A stretch of 64,000 bases of DNA from Bacillus solimangrovi. Lineage in GTDB: Bacteria; Bacillota; Bacilli; Bacillales; Bacillaceae_N. The stretch's first letter is position 1. Every line of letters starts with the position of its first letter. The notes beneath the pieces were generated by a model. It saw only the letters and a list, made by a program, of their open reading frames with translations. It had not been told where the DNA came from and ran no database searches. Of the stretch, positions 8,033 through 18,065 are shown piece after piece. The translations under genes were made by a program, and so were the position numbers. The DNA lies in the NCBI RefSeq assembly GCF_001742425.1, contig NZ_MJEH01000012.1:1-64000 (forward strand), given 5' to 3'.

Positions 8033-9394
8033 CTAGTTTGCAACTGAAACAAGTCCATTCTTTTTACGAAGATAAAATAAACGTGCTGTAAAACAGACAG
8101 CTGCCGCGGTTAATCCAACTGTAATTCCAACCCAGTAGCCAAATGGCTCTAGTGCCGTATAATTGGCAAGAAAATAACCTGTAGGCAAACCGAGTGCCCA
8201 ATATGAAATTAAAGCCATAAAGAATGGAACAGTAACATCTTTAAACCCCCGCAACACCCCTTGAATTGAAGCTTGTGCTGCATCAGAAAGCTGATAAAAA
8301 ATTGCATATATTAGAAATTGCTTAGCAAGCTCAATCGCCTGTCTATCTTCAAGGTAAAGCTTTGCTATCTGTTCTCTGAACACATAGAGCCCTCCTGAGC
8401 AAACAAGTAAAATTCCAACTGCCATAATTATACCAATCTGACTATATTGAATAGCATGTGAGATACGTTTTCCGCCTACTTCATATCCAACTGCAACAGT
8501 TAACGCCATTGAAATACTTAATGGAAACATAAAAATCAACGATGCAAAATTCAATGCTGCTTGGTGTGCTGCAATCGTATTTGTACTAAATTGACTCATT
8601 AATAAGGTTACAGCTGCAAAAATACTTACTTCAAAAAAAATCGATAAACCAATGGGAACGCCAACCTTCAATTGCTCAACCCATGCTTTTAGTGAAGGTG
8701 TGACCTTTTCTCGAAATAGACGGTAGGCTGCAACTTTCGAAAATCGAAAAATAACAATTAAATTCACACCCAAAATGCACCAGTACGTAATTGCTGTAGC
8801 ATAACCTGCCCCTATCCCCCCTAGCTCCGGCAAGCCAAACTTACCAAAAATTAAGGCATAATTAAACAGTATATTAACGGGAATTGCTGAAATGACAATC
8901 GTCATCGTAATTCGTGTATAACCAAGTGCATCATAAAAATTCCGAAATACACTTCCAATGAAAAGTGGTATAATTCCAAAAGATAGTCCAATTAAATAAT
9001 GCTTTGAGACATATCTTACTTCTTCAGTAAGTTCCATGTTATTCAATATCGGTTCAAGTACGAACAATCCTAAAATTAATACGAAACTAGCTAACACAAT
9101 TGATAAATATACCGCCTGCATGACAACATCTCTAATACGGTCCTTCTGTCCTGCCCCAACATATTGAGCGACTATTGGTGTGACTGCTATTAAAATACCA
9201 TTTAATCCAGTAAACACTGGCAACCAAAGGCTCGAACCAATTGCAACACCTGCTAAATCGTCAGTACCTGCTTTTCCAGACATAATCGTATCAAATAAAT
9301 TCATTGCATATAAACTAATCTGGGTTACTAATACTGGCCAAAGAATTTTAATAAACAACATGACCTTTTCGCGCATTGTCTCTGTCTGATACAT
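8033..9394 (-). CDS. MATE-family multidrug/cation antiporter
   Basis: A 453-residue integral membrane protein with about twelve hydrophobic segments, the standard MATE size. The N-terminal half has ILWPVLVTQISLYAMNLFDTIMSG, split here as typical MATE helix 1 residues (ILWPVLVTQ, then MNLFDTIMSG), and IVAQYVGAGQ (about 75-84). The family exports cationic drugs and metabolites in exchange for Na+ or H+; the closest remembered relatives are NorM/YojI-type proteins of Bacillus. The substrate is not predictable. The ribosome binding site AAAAGGAAG lies nine bases before the ATG. Confidence 0.88.
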   Translation of the reverse strand: MYQTETMREKVMLFIKILWPVLVTQISLYAMNLFDTIMSGKAGTDDLAGVAIGSSLWLPVFTGLNGILIAVTPIVAQYVGAGQKDRIRDVVMQAVYLSIVLASFVLILGLFVLEPILNNMELTEEVRYVSKHYLIGLSFGIIPLFIGSVFRNFYDALGYTRITMTIVISAIPVNILFNYALIFGKFGLPELGGIGAGYATAITYWCILGVNLIVIFRFSKVAAYRLFREKVTPSLKAWVEQLKVGVPIGLSIFFEVSIFAAVTLLMSQFSTNTIAAHQAALNFASLIFMFPLSISMALTVAVGYEVGGKRISHAIQYSQIGIIMAVGILLVCSGGLYVFREQIAKLYLEDRQAIELAKQFLIYAIFYQLSDAAQASIQGVLRGFKDVTVPFFMALISYWALGLPTGYFLANYTALEPFGYWVGITVGLTAAAVCFTARLFYLRKKNGLVSVAN

Positions 9395-9624
9395 AGTAGT
9401 CTTCCTTTTATTAGTATTTATAGTTCCATCTATTCTATCACCAACAAAAGAAATGTAACAGCTATAAAAATAACAAAATCAAGTAAATGTTACCTCATAC
9501 CAATTCACAGTTCCCATACTTAGCAAACTGTAATGTTACTACAGCAAACGTAGGATTAATTACCAACTATACCTCAGGATTGATTCCATACTGAGGCATA
9601 GTTTCAATTTATATAGATACATTT

Positions 9625-10404
9625 TCAATCATGAATATCCTCTGCCTTTGAATGATTCTTACCTGACAGAAACCAACCACCTACTGCAATTAATACGAGT
9701 ACAATATAAAATGTTGCCTTCCAACCCGTACTCTCAGGAAAATGTGGAGATAACCATCCTAATTCTGGGTGAGCTAAAGTATGGACAACGAGCTTAATAC
9801 CAACCCAACCTACAATTACAAATGCAGCAATTTCTAACCCCGGTCGTTCCTTTAGCAACTTAACAAAGAATGACGCTGCAAACCTCATTATAACTAAACC
9901 GATAAATCCACCTGTTAAAATGACGAGAAACTTCCCTCCATCCAAACCTCCAATATTCGGAAGGTTAGAATCAGGAAGTGAAACAGCTAACGCTACTGCA
10001 GCTAAGATCGAATCTACAGCAAACGCGATATCAGCAAGCTCTACTTTGACAACGGTTGCCCATAGACCACTACCTTTCTCACCTGCTTCTTTCTTCTTTT
10101 TACCTTCCCTATTTTTGTTACGAACTTTATCATAGATATGCTTAAACGACATATACAACAAATACGCTGCACCAATTGCTTGTACTTGCCACACATCTAC
10201 TAAAAACGAAATCAAAAATAGTGAAGCAAAACGAAAGATCAATGCACCAAATAGACCATAAAATAATGCCTTTTTTCGTTGTTCATCTGGAAGGTGTTTT
10301 ACCATAATTGCTAAGACTAGTGCATTATCTGCCGCAAGCAGTCCTTCTAATACAACAAGTACGAGTAAGACCCATCCATATTCCAGCAGTAACGAAGCTT
10401 CCAC
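9625..10404 (-). CDS. TerC-family membrane protein (YceF/YkoY-like, probable Mn2+ exporter)
   Basis: A 259-residue protein with seven or so membrane segments and the TerC signature: LEGLLAADNALVLAIMV near the N-terminus and VELADIAFAVDSILAA (about 123-138), whose acidic residues form the metal site. TerC relatives in B. subtilis (YceF, YkoY) export manganese, often supplying secreted metalloenzymes. The start is GTG after AAGGAGG at seven bases spacing. I looked for the yybP-ykoY manganese riboswitch upstream and did not see its core. A CCTCAG/CTGAGG hairpin at 9572-9596 may end the transcript but lacks a clear T-run. Confidence 0.85.
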   Translation of the reverse strand: MEASLLLEYGWVLLVLVVLEGLLAADNALVLAIMVKHLPDEQRKKALFYGLFGALIFRFASLFLISFLVDVWQVQAIGAAYLLYMSFKHIYDKVRNKNREGKKKKEAGEKGSGLWATVVKVELADIAFAVDSILAAVALAVSLPDSNLPNIGGLDGGKFLVILTGGFIGLVIMRFAASFFVKLLKERPGLEIAAFVIVGWVGIKLVVHTLAHPELGWLSPHFPESTGWKATFYIVLVLIAVGGWFLSGKNHSKAEDIHD

Positions 10405-10810
10405 TATCCAACCTCCTTAACCGTTTCCATACAAAAAACTTCTATTGATAATAGCTTCACCATTCCTTAGAGCTAATACACCATAAACGGTAATTTAACA
10501 CCGTTTCAATGAGAGCTATGACATTACAAAAATACTCAGATATGTTGGTATAATCGTTTTATTATGTTTTAATGTAAAAGTTTCACAATTTTTATATTCA
10601 CATCTTTACTCCTACATTTGTTAATAAGAACATTCTTATTCCTATTGATACGATAGCCAATACGAACTTCTTTTATGAGTTCTAAAAGCGATTTATTTAA
10701 CTTAATGTTCAAGTTATATGTTATAAAGAAGTTCACTTTCAAAAATGCCTACTTCTTCGAGCTTATTAAAAATGATACGATATATTTAGTAAAGTAAAAG
10801 GATGAGACAA
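10405..10810. other. Divergent intergenic region between terC-like gene and recQ
   Basis: About 400 AT-rich bases. An AAACGGT/ACCGTTT hairpin (10485-10506) and two copies of AGAGCTA (in 10469-10520) are visible in the probable leader of the terC-like gene. I see no riboswitch, RNA gene or convincing small frame here; both promoters must lie within it. Confidence 0.4.
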
Positions 10811-12964
10811 ATGCTTAAAGATGCAAAGAAAATCTTAAACCAATACTTCGGTTATTCATCATTTCGGCATGGTCAATCTCAGATTATCGAATTGTTGTTA
10901 GCAGGCAATAATTCACTTGGGATTATGCCTACTGGTGGTGGTAAGTCGATTTGTTATCAAGTTCCAGCTCTACTCCTAAACGGAACAGCTATCATTATTT
11001 CGCCACTCATTTCATTAATGAAAGATCAAGTTGATTCACTTACATCACTTGGAATATCAGCCACTTATATCAATAGTTCAATTAATCATACAGAACAAAG
11101 GGAACGACTACAGCGACTTCGAAATGGTGATTATCAACTTGTCTATGTTGCGCCTGAGCGTTTTGAGTCAACTGAATTCATCAGTTCACTCCGAACGATA
11201 ACATTATCACTAATCGCCTTCGATGAAGCACACTGTATATCACAATGGGGACATGATTTCAGGCCAAGCTATCGTCAAATAATTCCCAACTTGCAACAAT
11301 TAGGACAACTCCCACCTTTAATTGCTCTTACTGCAACCGCGACTGATAAAGTTGTTCAGGACATCCAACAGCTATTGGACATACAGCCTACTCATATTGT
11401 AAGTACAGGTTTTGCCCGCGATAATTTAGCTTTTAATATTGTAAAAGGTAGTAGAAAAGACGACTTTATTCTTGATTATATTAAGGAGAGATATAAAGAA
11501 GCAGGAATTATTTATACGCCTACTCGAAAAACAACTGATGCATTATATGAAGTTTTACAAAAGGCTGGCTACAAAGTAGCTCGTTATCATGCTGGTCTAA
11601 CAGAAACAGAACGACAAGAAGCACAAACTGCTTTTATCCAAGATGAATCATTAATCATGGTTGCAACAAATGCTTTCGGAATGGGAATTGACAAGTCAAA
11701 CGTTCGATATGTCATCCACTATGCCTTACCAATGAATATCGAAGCATATTATCAAGAGGCAGGACGTGCAGGACGTGATGGTGAACCTAGTGACTGTTAC
11801 CTCTTATTCAGCCCACAGGATATTCAATTACAAAAATTTCTAATTGAACAGTCAATGATGGATGAAGAGAAGAAGCAACAAGAGTATGAGAAGCTCCAAA
11901 GTATGGTCAACTACTGCCATACTCATCAATGCCTTCAAACATATATCCTTGATTACTTTGGAGACCAAACAAACTATGAAGATTGCGGTAAGTGTAGTAA
12001 TTGTCTCAATAGTGGAGAGCAAGTTGATATGACGAAGGAAGCACAAATGATCCTTTCATGTGTGAAGCGAATGGATGAACGTTTCGGTGCAACCTTAACC
12101 GCTAAAGTATTAAAAGGGTCAAAAAGTGCAAAAGTCCTTGAACTGAATTTCCAAAGATTATCAACATATGGCTTGCTCTCATCATATAAAGAAAAAGAAA
12201 TTACCCATTTAATTAATTATCTTGCTGCCGATGGGTTTCTTGCTATACATGATGCAAAGTTTCCTAAATTAAAATTAACAAAGTTGGCTTATGATGTACT
12301 TACTGGTCAAAAGCAAGTATGGATGCAAATTGCTTCAAAGAAAACAAATGAACAAACTGACTATCATGAAGGTCTTTTCGAATCATTACGTAATTTACGT
12401 AAAATCCTTGCTGATGAGCGTAAACTACCGCCATATGTAATCTTCTCTGATGCGACATTAAAAGAAATGTCTAGATTACTCCCTACAGATAAAGCAAAGC
12501 TGTTACAAATTAAAGGTGTTGCAGAGAAAAAGTATGAACAATATGGTGAAGATTTCTTAGAAGCCATCGAACAATTCATAAATGAAAATGAACAAATTGA
12601 ACCAATACTTGCACCAACGATAAACTTACCAAATGATCACATCGTAAAACATGATGAAACTGAAGCGCATGACAAACCTAGTTATCTTATTACGTATGAA
12701 GCATTCCAACAACAATCCATTCAAGAGATAGCCCAAGAACGTAACTTAACTGAAATGACTATAGAAAGCCACCTGTTCAAAGCTGTAAAAGAAGGTCTTG
12801 AATTAGAATGGACAAAATTTTTTTCAAGTGATGACGAAAAACTTATCTTACATACATATCAATCACTCGAAGAGAAGAAACTCAAGCAATTAAAAGAAAA
12901 ATTACCTGAAGGTATAAGCTATACAGCCATTAAGGCTGTTCTTATCAAAAATGACTTAATGTAA
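10811..12964 (+). CDS. recQ: ATP-dependent DNA helicase RecQ
   Basis: A full-length RecQ of about 717 residues. Domains in order are the helicase core (Walker [36 protein letters not shown]), the RQC zinc-binding cysteines ([10 protein letters not shown]... CGKCSNC), a winged helix, an HRDC domain (about 510-590, ending [16 protein letters not shown]) and a C-terminal helix-turn-helix extension (about 625-717) found in Bacillus RecQ. It unwinds recombination and repair intermediates 3' to 5'. An ATG at 10802 lies one base after AAAAGG, too close; the ATG at 10811 gives proper spacing and is used here. It is monocistronic with a strong terminator. Confidence 0.93.
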   Translation: MLKDAKKILNQYFGYSSFRHGQSQIIELLLAGNNSLGIMPTGGGKSICYQVPALLLNGTAIIISPLISLMKDQVDSLTSLGISATYINSSINHTEQRERLQRLRNGDYQLVYVAPERFESTEFISSLRTITLSLIAFDEAHCISQWGHDFRPSYRQIIPNLQQLGQLPPLIALTATATDKVVQDIQQLLDIQPTHIVSTGFARDNLAFNIVKGSRKDDFILDYIKERYKEAGIIYTPTRKTTDALYEVLQKAGYKVARYHAGLTETERQEAQTAFIQDESLIMVATNAFGMGIDKSNVRYVIHYALPMNIEAYYQEAGRAGRDGEPSDCYLLFSPQDIQLQKFLIEQSMMDEEKKQQEYEKLQSMVNYCHTHQCLQTYILDYFGDQTNYEDCGKCSNCLNSGEQVDMTKEAQMILSCVKRMDERFGATLTAKVLKGSKSAKVLELNFQRLSTYGLLSSYKEKEITHLINYLAADGFLAIHDAKFPKLKLTKLAYDVLTGQKQVWMQIASKKTNEQTDYHEGLFESLRNLRKILADERKLPPYVIFSDATLKEMSRLLPTDKAKLLQIKGVAEKKYEQYGEDFLEAIEQFINENEQIEPILAPTINLPNDHIVKHDETEAHDKPSYLITYEAFQQQSIQEIAQERNLTEMTIESHLFKAVKEGLELEWTKFFSSDDEKLILHTYQSLEEKKLKQLKEKLPEGISYTAIKAVLIKNDLM

Positions 12965-12965
12965 G

Positions 12966-12998
12966 AAAAGGCTGAAGCATCATCGCTTCAGCCTTTTC
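12966..12998. terminator. Terminator between recQ and the desaturase gene
   Basis: A perfect 13-bp stem AAAAGGCTGAAGC / GCTTCAGCCTTTT around a 6-nt loop, with T-runs on both strands. It serves both convergent genes. Confidence 0.92.
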
Positions 12999-13014
12999 TT
13001 TAACTACTTTTAAT

Positions 13015-14103
13015 TTATCCAGAAGTGCTTCTCCTTATTGATGATTTTTCTTTTTTATCCATATCTTTCGCTTCAATATTATTTGGATCTAACCCATTTC
13101 CAAGTGATCCGTAAAGACGTTGTTCATTAGGATCGATTAAATCATTCTGCTTATAATAAATTCTCGGTGTTTTCCATAATGCATTCATTGCCATACTTAA
13201 TGACATTTGATGATAACGATCTGGCCACATTTCCATAACCTTTTCTTTTACTAAAGGATAATACTTAGGATTCATTCCAGGGAATAGATGATGTTCAGTA
13301 TGATAAGAGAAATTAAAATGTAACACGTCTACCCATTTAGGGACAGTTACTGTTAAGCTATTTGCTAACGGATCATTAACATCAACGAGTGGATTTAAGC
13401 GATGGTTCGTCGAAATATATGCCATGACAATGAAGTTTCCTATTAATAATGGCAGCAAAAAGGCAAACATCCATTTCACTGGCCCCAACAAAACAAACAT
13501 ACCTAACCATGTTGCCCATGGTAACAATAACTGAAACCAAACAATCGGTTTCTTTTCAGAGCTGAAATCCTTAAGATATAACTTAAACATTCTCAATGAA
13601 TGAATTGTAAATGTAAACGTTAAAGAAAGAAAACTCACAAACGCCCTTATTCCAAATGGTAAGCGATAAATCCACGTTAAAAATCGGTTATTTGCCAGTT
13701 CTTCAATCGATAACCAAGAATCCGGATCTTTTTCTTCATGCTGAGTATGTTGATGATGTTCAACATTATGCCATTTCCTCCATAATCTAGCGCCCGTACT
13801 TAAAGGAAAAAATGCAATTCCTCCTAGTAAATCTCTTAACCAGGCTTTACGCACTACTGTACCATGTAATATCTCGTGTCCTAGAAATCCTAATGAAGCA
13901 AACGTACAACCTAATACAATTGAAATTACGAGATTAACCCAAACACTTAACTCAATCAGGCCAATAGCTAGAATTCCAGCTAACGCTACAAGTAAATGTG
14001 CAAGACCTGCCCATAGTCGTTCAGGAACAGGTTGAAATGCTTTTTTCGGAAGATATGGTGCAATACGTGCTGCATACCATCCAAATGTATGTAGTTTTTC
14101 CAT
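13015..14103 (-). CDS. Membrane fatty-acid desaturase
   Basis: A 362-residue integral membrane di-iron desaturase. All three histidine boxes are present: GHEILHG, WHNVEHHQHTQ and YHTEHHLFPG, with four or five hydrophobic segments between them. The family inserts double bonds into acyl chains of membrane lipids, typically to keep membranes fluid in the cold. A longer frame opens at 14151, but AAGGAG lies six bases before the ATG at 14103, which is used here. The next gene upstream on the same strand is a cold-shock protein, separated by that gene's terminator; both could serve cold adaptation, though no shared regulation is visible. Confidence 0.88.
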   Translation of the reverse strand: MEKLHTFGWYAARIAPYLPKKAFQPVPERLWAGLAHLLVALAGILAIGLIELSVWVNLVISIVLGCTFASLGFLGHEILHGTVVRKAWLRDLLGGIAFFPLSTGARLWRKWHNVEHHQHTQHEEKDPDSWLSIEELANNRFLTWIYRLPFGIRAFVSFLSLTFTFTIHSLRMFKLYLKDFSSEKKPIVWFQLLLPWATWLGMFVLLGPVKWMFAFLLPLLIGNFIVMAYISTNHRLNPLVDVNDPLANSLTVTVPKWVDVLHFNFSYHTEHHLFPGMNPKYYPLVKEKVMEMWPDRYHQMSLSMAMNALWKTPRIYYKQNDLIDPNEQRLYGSLGNGLDPNNIEAKDMDKKEKSSIRRSTSG

Positions 14104-14417
14104 GTCATACTCCTTATCTACACTACTATCTTGATATATACATATATACAAATCGTTGCTAGAAATGTTTTTTTCGTAATAAACTCATATACAAAAGCCA
14201 TTATGGAATGATAATTGTCTAATTTATGACATGCAATTTAAAAACGTAAAAGTGAGAACATACAAGCCTACTTTATATTTCCACAAACAGCTTCTATTAT
14301 GTAAAAAGAGTAGTAAAAATTTAACACTTTAACACCAAATATACTTGTAACCATTCATAGTAGCAACTAAGTAACTTTGTGCTGGCCTTATACCAAGAAG
14401 CAAATGACACACAAATA
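14104..14417. other. Intergenic region upstream of the desaturase
   Basis: About 310 AT-rich bases presumed to hold the desaturase promoter. I see no gene, repeat or RNA structure in it. Confidence 0.4.
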
Positions 14418-14446
14418 AAAAAAGACTCCTAATTAGGAGTCTTTTG
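14418..14446 (-). terminator. Terminator of the cold-shock gene
   Basis: A perfect palindrome AAAAGACTCCTA / TAGGAGTCTTTT (14420-14445) followed on the minus strand by a seven-base T-run. It begins six bases after the csp stop codon. Confidence 0.92.
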
Positions 14447-14451
14447 ATAAA

Positions 14452-14652
14452 TTATTGTTTTTGAACGTTAGCAGCTTGTGGACCACGAGCGCCTTCTTCA
14501 ATTTCAAAAGTAACAGTTTGACCTTCTTCTAATGTTTTGAAACCATCACCTTGAATAGCAGAGAAGTGAACGAATACATCTTCTTGACCTTCTACTTCGA
14601 TAAATCCAAAACCTTTTTCAGAGTTGAACCATTTTACTTTACCTTCTACCAT
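14452..14652 (-). CDS. CspA/CspB-family cold-shock protein
   Basis: A 66-residue single OB-fold nucleic-acid chaperone. The RNP motifs KGFGFIEV and VFVHFSAI are intact, and it begins [14 protein letters not shown] like other Bacillus Csp proteins. Csp proteins bind single-stranded RNA and DNA and melt secondary structure, chiefly at low temperature. AGGAGGT lies six bases before the ATG at 14652; the frame is open further upstream but that part has no Csp similarity. The 130-nt leader and a hairpin abutting the ribosome binding site suggest post-transcriptional control. Confidence 0.93.
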   Translation of the reverse strand: MVEGKVKWFNSEKGFGFIEVEGQEDVFVHFSAIQGDGFKTLEEGQTVTFEIEEGARGPQAANVQKQ

Positions 14653-14658
14653 TGTGTA

Positions 14659-14683
14659 CCTCCTGTGTGGCATGTGTGCCACA
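14659..14683 (-). promoter_or_regulatory. Hairpin abutting the csp ribosome binding site
   Basis: On the minus strand TGTGGCA (14683-14677) pairs perfectly with TGCCACA (14672-14666) around CACA, ending one base before AGGAGG (14664-14659). It could present or hide the ribosome binding site in a temperature-dependent way. Confidence 0.6.
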
Positions 14684-14790
14684 AGATTATTTATACTATT
14701 CTTGCTCAAACATGCTTCTAGAAGACAACAACTTCTTAATTGAAGGTAGTCTTACTTTCAGTCATACGCCGAACAAAAATAATTGCCTTG

Positions 14791-14799
14791 ATTATATCA
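14791..14799 (-). promoter_or_regulatory. Extended -10 promoter of csp
   Basis: On the minus strand TGATATAAT is an extended -10 element; no good -35 is seen. The predicted start near 14784 gives a leader of about 130 nt, as is usual for csp mRNAs. Confidence 0.5.
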
Positions 14800-14965
14800 T
14801 GCTGATTTCAAAAAATAAAGGTTGCAACCAAAATTTTCCCCTGAATAAGAATCGCTATACAGCACTATCTTGACGTCAACATGTTATCATCTTATCCATG
14901 TCCCATTTAAGGAATCATTATACTCTCCAATCGCTGTTTTTTAAAAATCAGTGATAAATATTACC

Positions 14966-16876
14966 TTATTTACTGGCTTCAATTTCCTCCATTAAGAGCG
15001 ACAACTCGGTCCATCTTTCAATCGTTCTTTCTAATTCTTCATCTACTTGCTGCTGCTCTGCAAATAAGTCGTTCACTCGACCGAGATTACTCCCTGCTTG
15101 ATTAATTTCATCTTGCAAAGCTTCGCTACGTTGTTCAAGGTTAGCGATTTTATCTTCAATCTCATCCCACTCTTGTTGATCTTTATAAGATAATTTTTTG
15201 CGACGTTCCTTCTTATGTGGCTGAGCTGAAGTACTCTCTTTTACAGTATTCACCTTAGCATACGACGTTTGCTCCTGTTCTTTCTTATGAGCCTCTATAT
15301 ATTCAGAATAATCACCCTCAAATCGCTTAATGACACCTTTATTTTCAAAAGAAATAAGACGATTGACAACACGATCTAAGAAGTAACGGTCATGAGATAT
15401 TGTAATGACCACACCAGGGAACTTCTCTAAATAATCCTCTAAAATTGTAAGTGTCTGTGTATCTAGATCGTTTGTTGGTTCATCTAAGAAGAGGACATTC
15501 GGCTCACTCATTAACGTACGCAATAAATAAAGACGTCGTCTCTCACCACCAGATAGTTTTCGAATATATGTCCACTGCATACTACGCGGAAATAAGAAGC
15601 GCTCAAGCATTTGTTCAGCAGTCACAATTTGACCGTCAGCAGTTGTCATTACTTCCGCTTCTTCTTTAATATATTCGAGCACACGCATCTCTTCATCCAT
15701 TTCCGTATTATCCTGAGTGTAATATCCAATCTTAACAGTCGAACCTGTTTCAATTGTACCTGTATCTGGCATTATCCTTCCTGCCATCATATTCAATAAT
15801 GTCGTTTTTCCACTTCCATTTGCTCCAATGATCCCTAACCTCTCATGTGGAACGACAAGATAACTAAAATCATTAATCACTACTTCATTGTTAAATGACT
15901 TAGAAACGTGTTCTAGTTCTAACACCTTCTTACCTAGTCGTGTCGATCCAATCGCAATATCTACTTGACCTTTAATATCAAGTCCTTCTTGATCTTGTAT
16001 CTCGTGAACACGTTGAATACGTGCTTTCTGTTTTGTCGTCCTAGCTTTCGCACCACGTCGAAGCCATGCCAATTCTCTGCGCAATAAATTTTGCCTTTTC
16101 TGTTCATCTGTTAGAGCCTGTTCTTCACGTTCAGCCTTCTTCTCTAAAAAGACTTCATAATTACCTTCATAGCTATACAAATTTCCACGATCCAATTCAA
16201 AAATACGGTTTGTAACTCGGTTAAGAAAATAGCGATCATGTGTTACAACGATAAGTGCACCTTGATATTGTTCAAGATATACTTCTAACCATTCAATTGT
16301 TTCATTATCGAGATGGTTCGTAGGTTCATCCAAAATTAATAAGTTTGCAGGTTGAATTAATGCACGAGCAATAGCAATTCGTTTCTTTTGACCACCTGAA
16401 ACATGTTTAACAGATTTATCAAAAGCGGTAATACCTAACTTCGTTAAAACCGTCTTTGCAATCGTATTTGCTTCCCACGCATTTTGTTCATCCATCTTCT
16501 GTTGCAATGCCAATAACTTCTCTTGCTTCTTCTCATTTTGTGCATCAATATCTAGTTCAAATAGTGCTTGTTCATATTGTCTCATCACGCGCATCAATGG
16601 TGAATCCCCAAAATAGATCTGCTCTAAAACTGTTCGATCTTCTTCAAAATCAGGGTTTTGTGGTAAATACTCGATGCGAAAATCTTTCGCATGCATCATT
16701 TCTCCTTGTTCAGCTCGTTCAATTCCTGATAGCACTTTTAATAATGTAGATTTCCCTGTTCCATTAACACCTATTAATCCGATCCGTTGCCGCTCAGAAA
16801 TAGAAAAGGAAATTTCATTAAACAACACTTTATCGCCATACGTCTTAACTAAGTTTTCAACTGAAAAAATACTCAT
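14966..16876 (-). CDS. yfmR: ABC-F translation factor YfmR (Uup family)
   Basis: A 636-residue ABC-F ATPase with two nucleotide-binding domains: GVNGTGKST / LILDEPTNHLD in the first and GANGSGKTT / FLDEPTNDLD in the second. The NDLD variant in domain 2 and the acidic C-terminal coiled coil (about 550-636) are Uup/YfmR features. YfmR helps the ribosome through difficult stretches such as polyproline, overlapping with EF-P; it is a housekeeping factor rather than a resistance gene. Its upstream gap is short with no attenuator, in contrast to the other ABC-F gene in this window. The start ATG follows AAGGGATGAG. Confidence 0.88.
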   Translation of the reverse strand: MSIFSVENLVKTYGDKVLFNEISFSISERQRIGLIGVNGTGKSTLLKVLSGIERAEQGEMMHAKDFRIEYLPQNPDFEEDRTVLEQIYFGDSPLMRVMRQYEQALFELDIDAQNEKKQEKLLALQQKMDEQNAWEANTIAKTVLTKLGITAFDKSVKHVSGGQKKRIAIARALIQPANLLILDEPTNHLDNETIEWLEVYLEQYQGALIVVTHDRYFLNRVTNRIFELDRGNLYSYEGNYEVFLEKKAEREEQALTDEQKRQNLLRRELAWLRRGAKARTTKQKARIQRVHEIQDQEGLDIKGQVDIAIGSTRLGKKVLELEHVSKSFNNEVVINDFSYLVVPHERLGIIGANGSGKTTLLNMMAGRIMPDTGTIETGSTVKIGYYTQDNTEMDEEMRVLEYIKEEAEVMTTADGQIVTAEQMLERFLFPRSMQWTYIRKLSGGERRRLYLLRTLMSEPNVLFLDEPTNDLDTQTLTILEDYLEKFPGVVITISHDRYFLDRVVNRLISFENKGVIKRFEGDYSEYIEAHKKEQEQTSYAKVNTVKESTSAQPHKKERRKKLSYKDQQEWDEIEDKIANLEQRSEALQDEINQAGSNLGRVNDLFAEQQQVDEELERTIERWTELSLLMEEIEASK

Positions 16877-16968
16877 GTACTGCTCATCCCTTATTCATAA
16901 AATATCTATTCTATTACTTAAGTATATTTCAAATAACCATCTAAGAAAATTGTTAGAAAAAGAAACAA

Positions 16969-17871
16969 TTAAGCAACATCTTTCCCTGTAGAGCTTATCC
17001 AGATTTTATACCATTGTTCGTTAGATAAACGAATACTCATGGCATTCACAGCACTATTAATTCTATCAAGCTTACTACTTCCAAATACAGGAATGATTTT
17101 TGCAGGATGATTTAGAAGCCATGCATATGCAACTTCATCAATTGAGTGAGCTCCTACTTCATCACGAACTTTCTCTAACGCCGTTCTTACACGAACAGCA
17201 CGCTCATCTGTTGAACTGAACAAATTCCCGCCTGCCAATGGTGACCATGCCATTGGAGAAAACCGGCGTTCAAGACATTGATCGATTCCACCATTCATAA
17301 AATAATCGAGAAATAATGGTGAGATTTCAATTTGATTTGTAACTAATGGGAAATCCAAATATGAATCAAGCATTGAAAATTGAGACGGTGAGAAATTCGA
17401 TACACCAAAATTCAATACCTTCCCTTGCTGTTTAAGCATCGCAAACGTTTCAGCAACTTCCTCTGGGTTCATATAAAAGTCTGGTCTATGTATTAACAGT
17501 AAATCAATATAATCTGTTCTGAAACTTTTCAATGACGTTTCTACAGAATGAATAATATGTTCTTTACTCGTATCATAATGCTTAATATTATGAGATGGGC
17601 GATTATCAGAAATTAGTTTAATGCCACACTTTGTAATGAGCTCAAGCTCTGAGCGCAATGAAGGTTTTAACGCTAATGCTTGGCCAAACTGTTCTTCACA
17701 TGTATAACTTCCATAAATGTCAGCATGATCAATTGTAGTAATTCCTAATTCTCTCGTTTGTTCGATAAGAGTTAAGATTTCTTCATTTGATATATTCCAA
17801 TCATTCAATCGCCAATGTCCATGAACAATTCTTGATACTTCTAACGTTTCACTCAACTTCACTCGTTCCAT
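16969..17871 (-). CDS. Aldo/keto reductase, YdhF type
   Basis: A soluble NADPH-dependent aldo/keto reductase of 300 residues. It shows the TIM-barrel family segments TTIDHADIYGSYTCEEQFG (Asp and Tyr of the catalytic tetrad), LLLIHRPDF (His) and LNFGVSNFSPSQ, then VTNQIEISPL and IIPVFGSSKLDRI. The conserved Lys lies in LELITKCGI. The natural substrate is unknown; the closest remembered relative is E. coli YdhF. A GTG at 17881-17883 also opens the frame, but the GGGTG-type ribosome binding site is better placed for the ATG at 17871. It is transcribed in the same direction as yfmR, which starts 90 bases further on. Confidence 0.85.
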   Translation of the reverse strand: MERVKLSETLEVSRIVHGHWRLNDWNISNEEILTLIEQTRELGITTIDHADIYGSYTCEEQFGQALALKPSLRSELELITKCGIKLISDNRPSHNIKHYDTSKEHIIHSVETSLKSFRTDYIDLLLIHRPDFYMNPEEVAETFAMLKQQGKVLNFGVSNFSPSQFSMLDSYLDFPLVTNQIEISPLFLDYFMNGGIDQCLERRFSPMAWSPLAGGNLFSSTDERAVRVRTALEKVRDEVGAHSIDEVAYAWLLNHPAKIIPVFGSSKLDRINSAVNAMSIRLSNEQWYKIWISSTGKDVA

Positions 17872-18021
17872 TACAATTAACACCCTCTTCTATGTCATTC
17901 ATATTAAGTGCTTCTCTCCTATTGAGCATAACAAAACTCGAAAGAAACGAGAAATTTTCTCTATAAAAAAGATAGAAACTAACCTGTACTTCCACCTGTA
18001 ACAATTGAATATCTTATATGT

Positions 18022-18065
18022 AAAAAAATAAAAACACTCATTATCATTTAATGTGTTAATGAGTG
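18022..18065 (-). terminator. Terminator of the liaFSR transcript, overlapping the liaR stop
   Basis: On the minus strand CACTCATTA (18065-18057) pairs with TAATGAGTG (18043-18035) and is followed by TTTTTATTTTTTT. The 5' arm contains the last liaR codons and its stop. Confidence 0.88.

Noticed and set aside
10405-10560. Possible yybP-ykoY manganese riboswitch before the terC-like gene
   Set aside because: Searched because YkoY-type genes often have it; the conserved core is not present, only a simple 7-bp hairpin.
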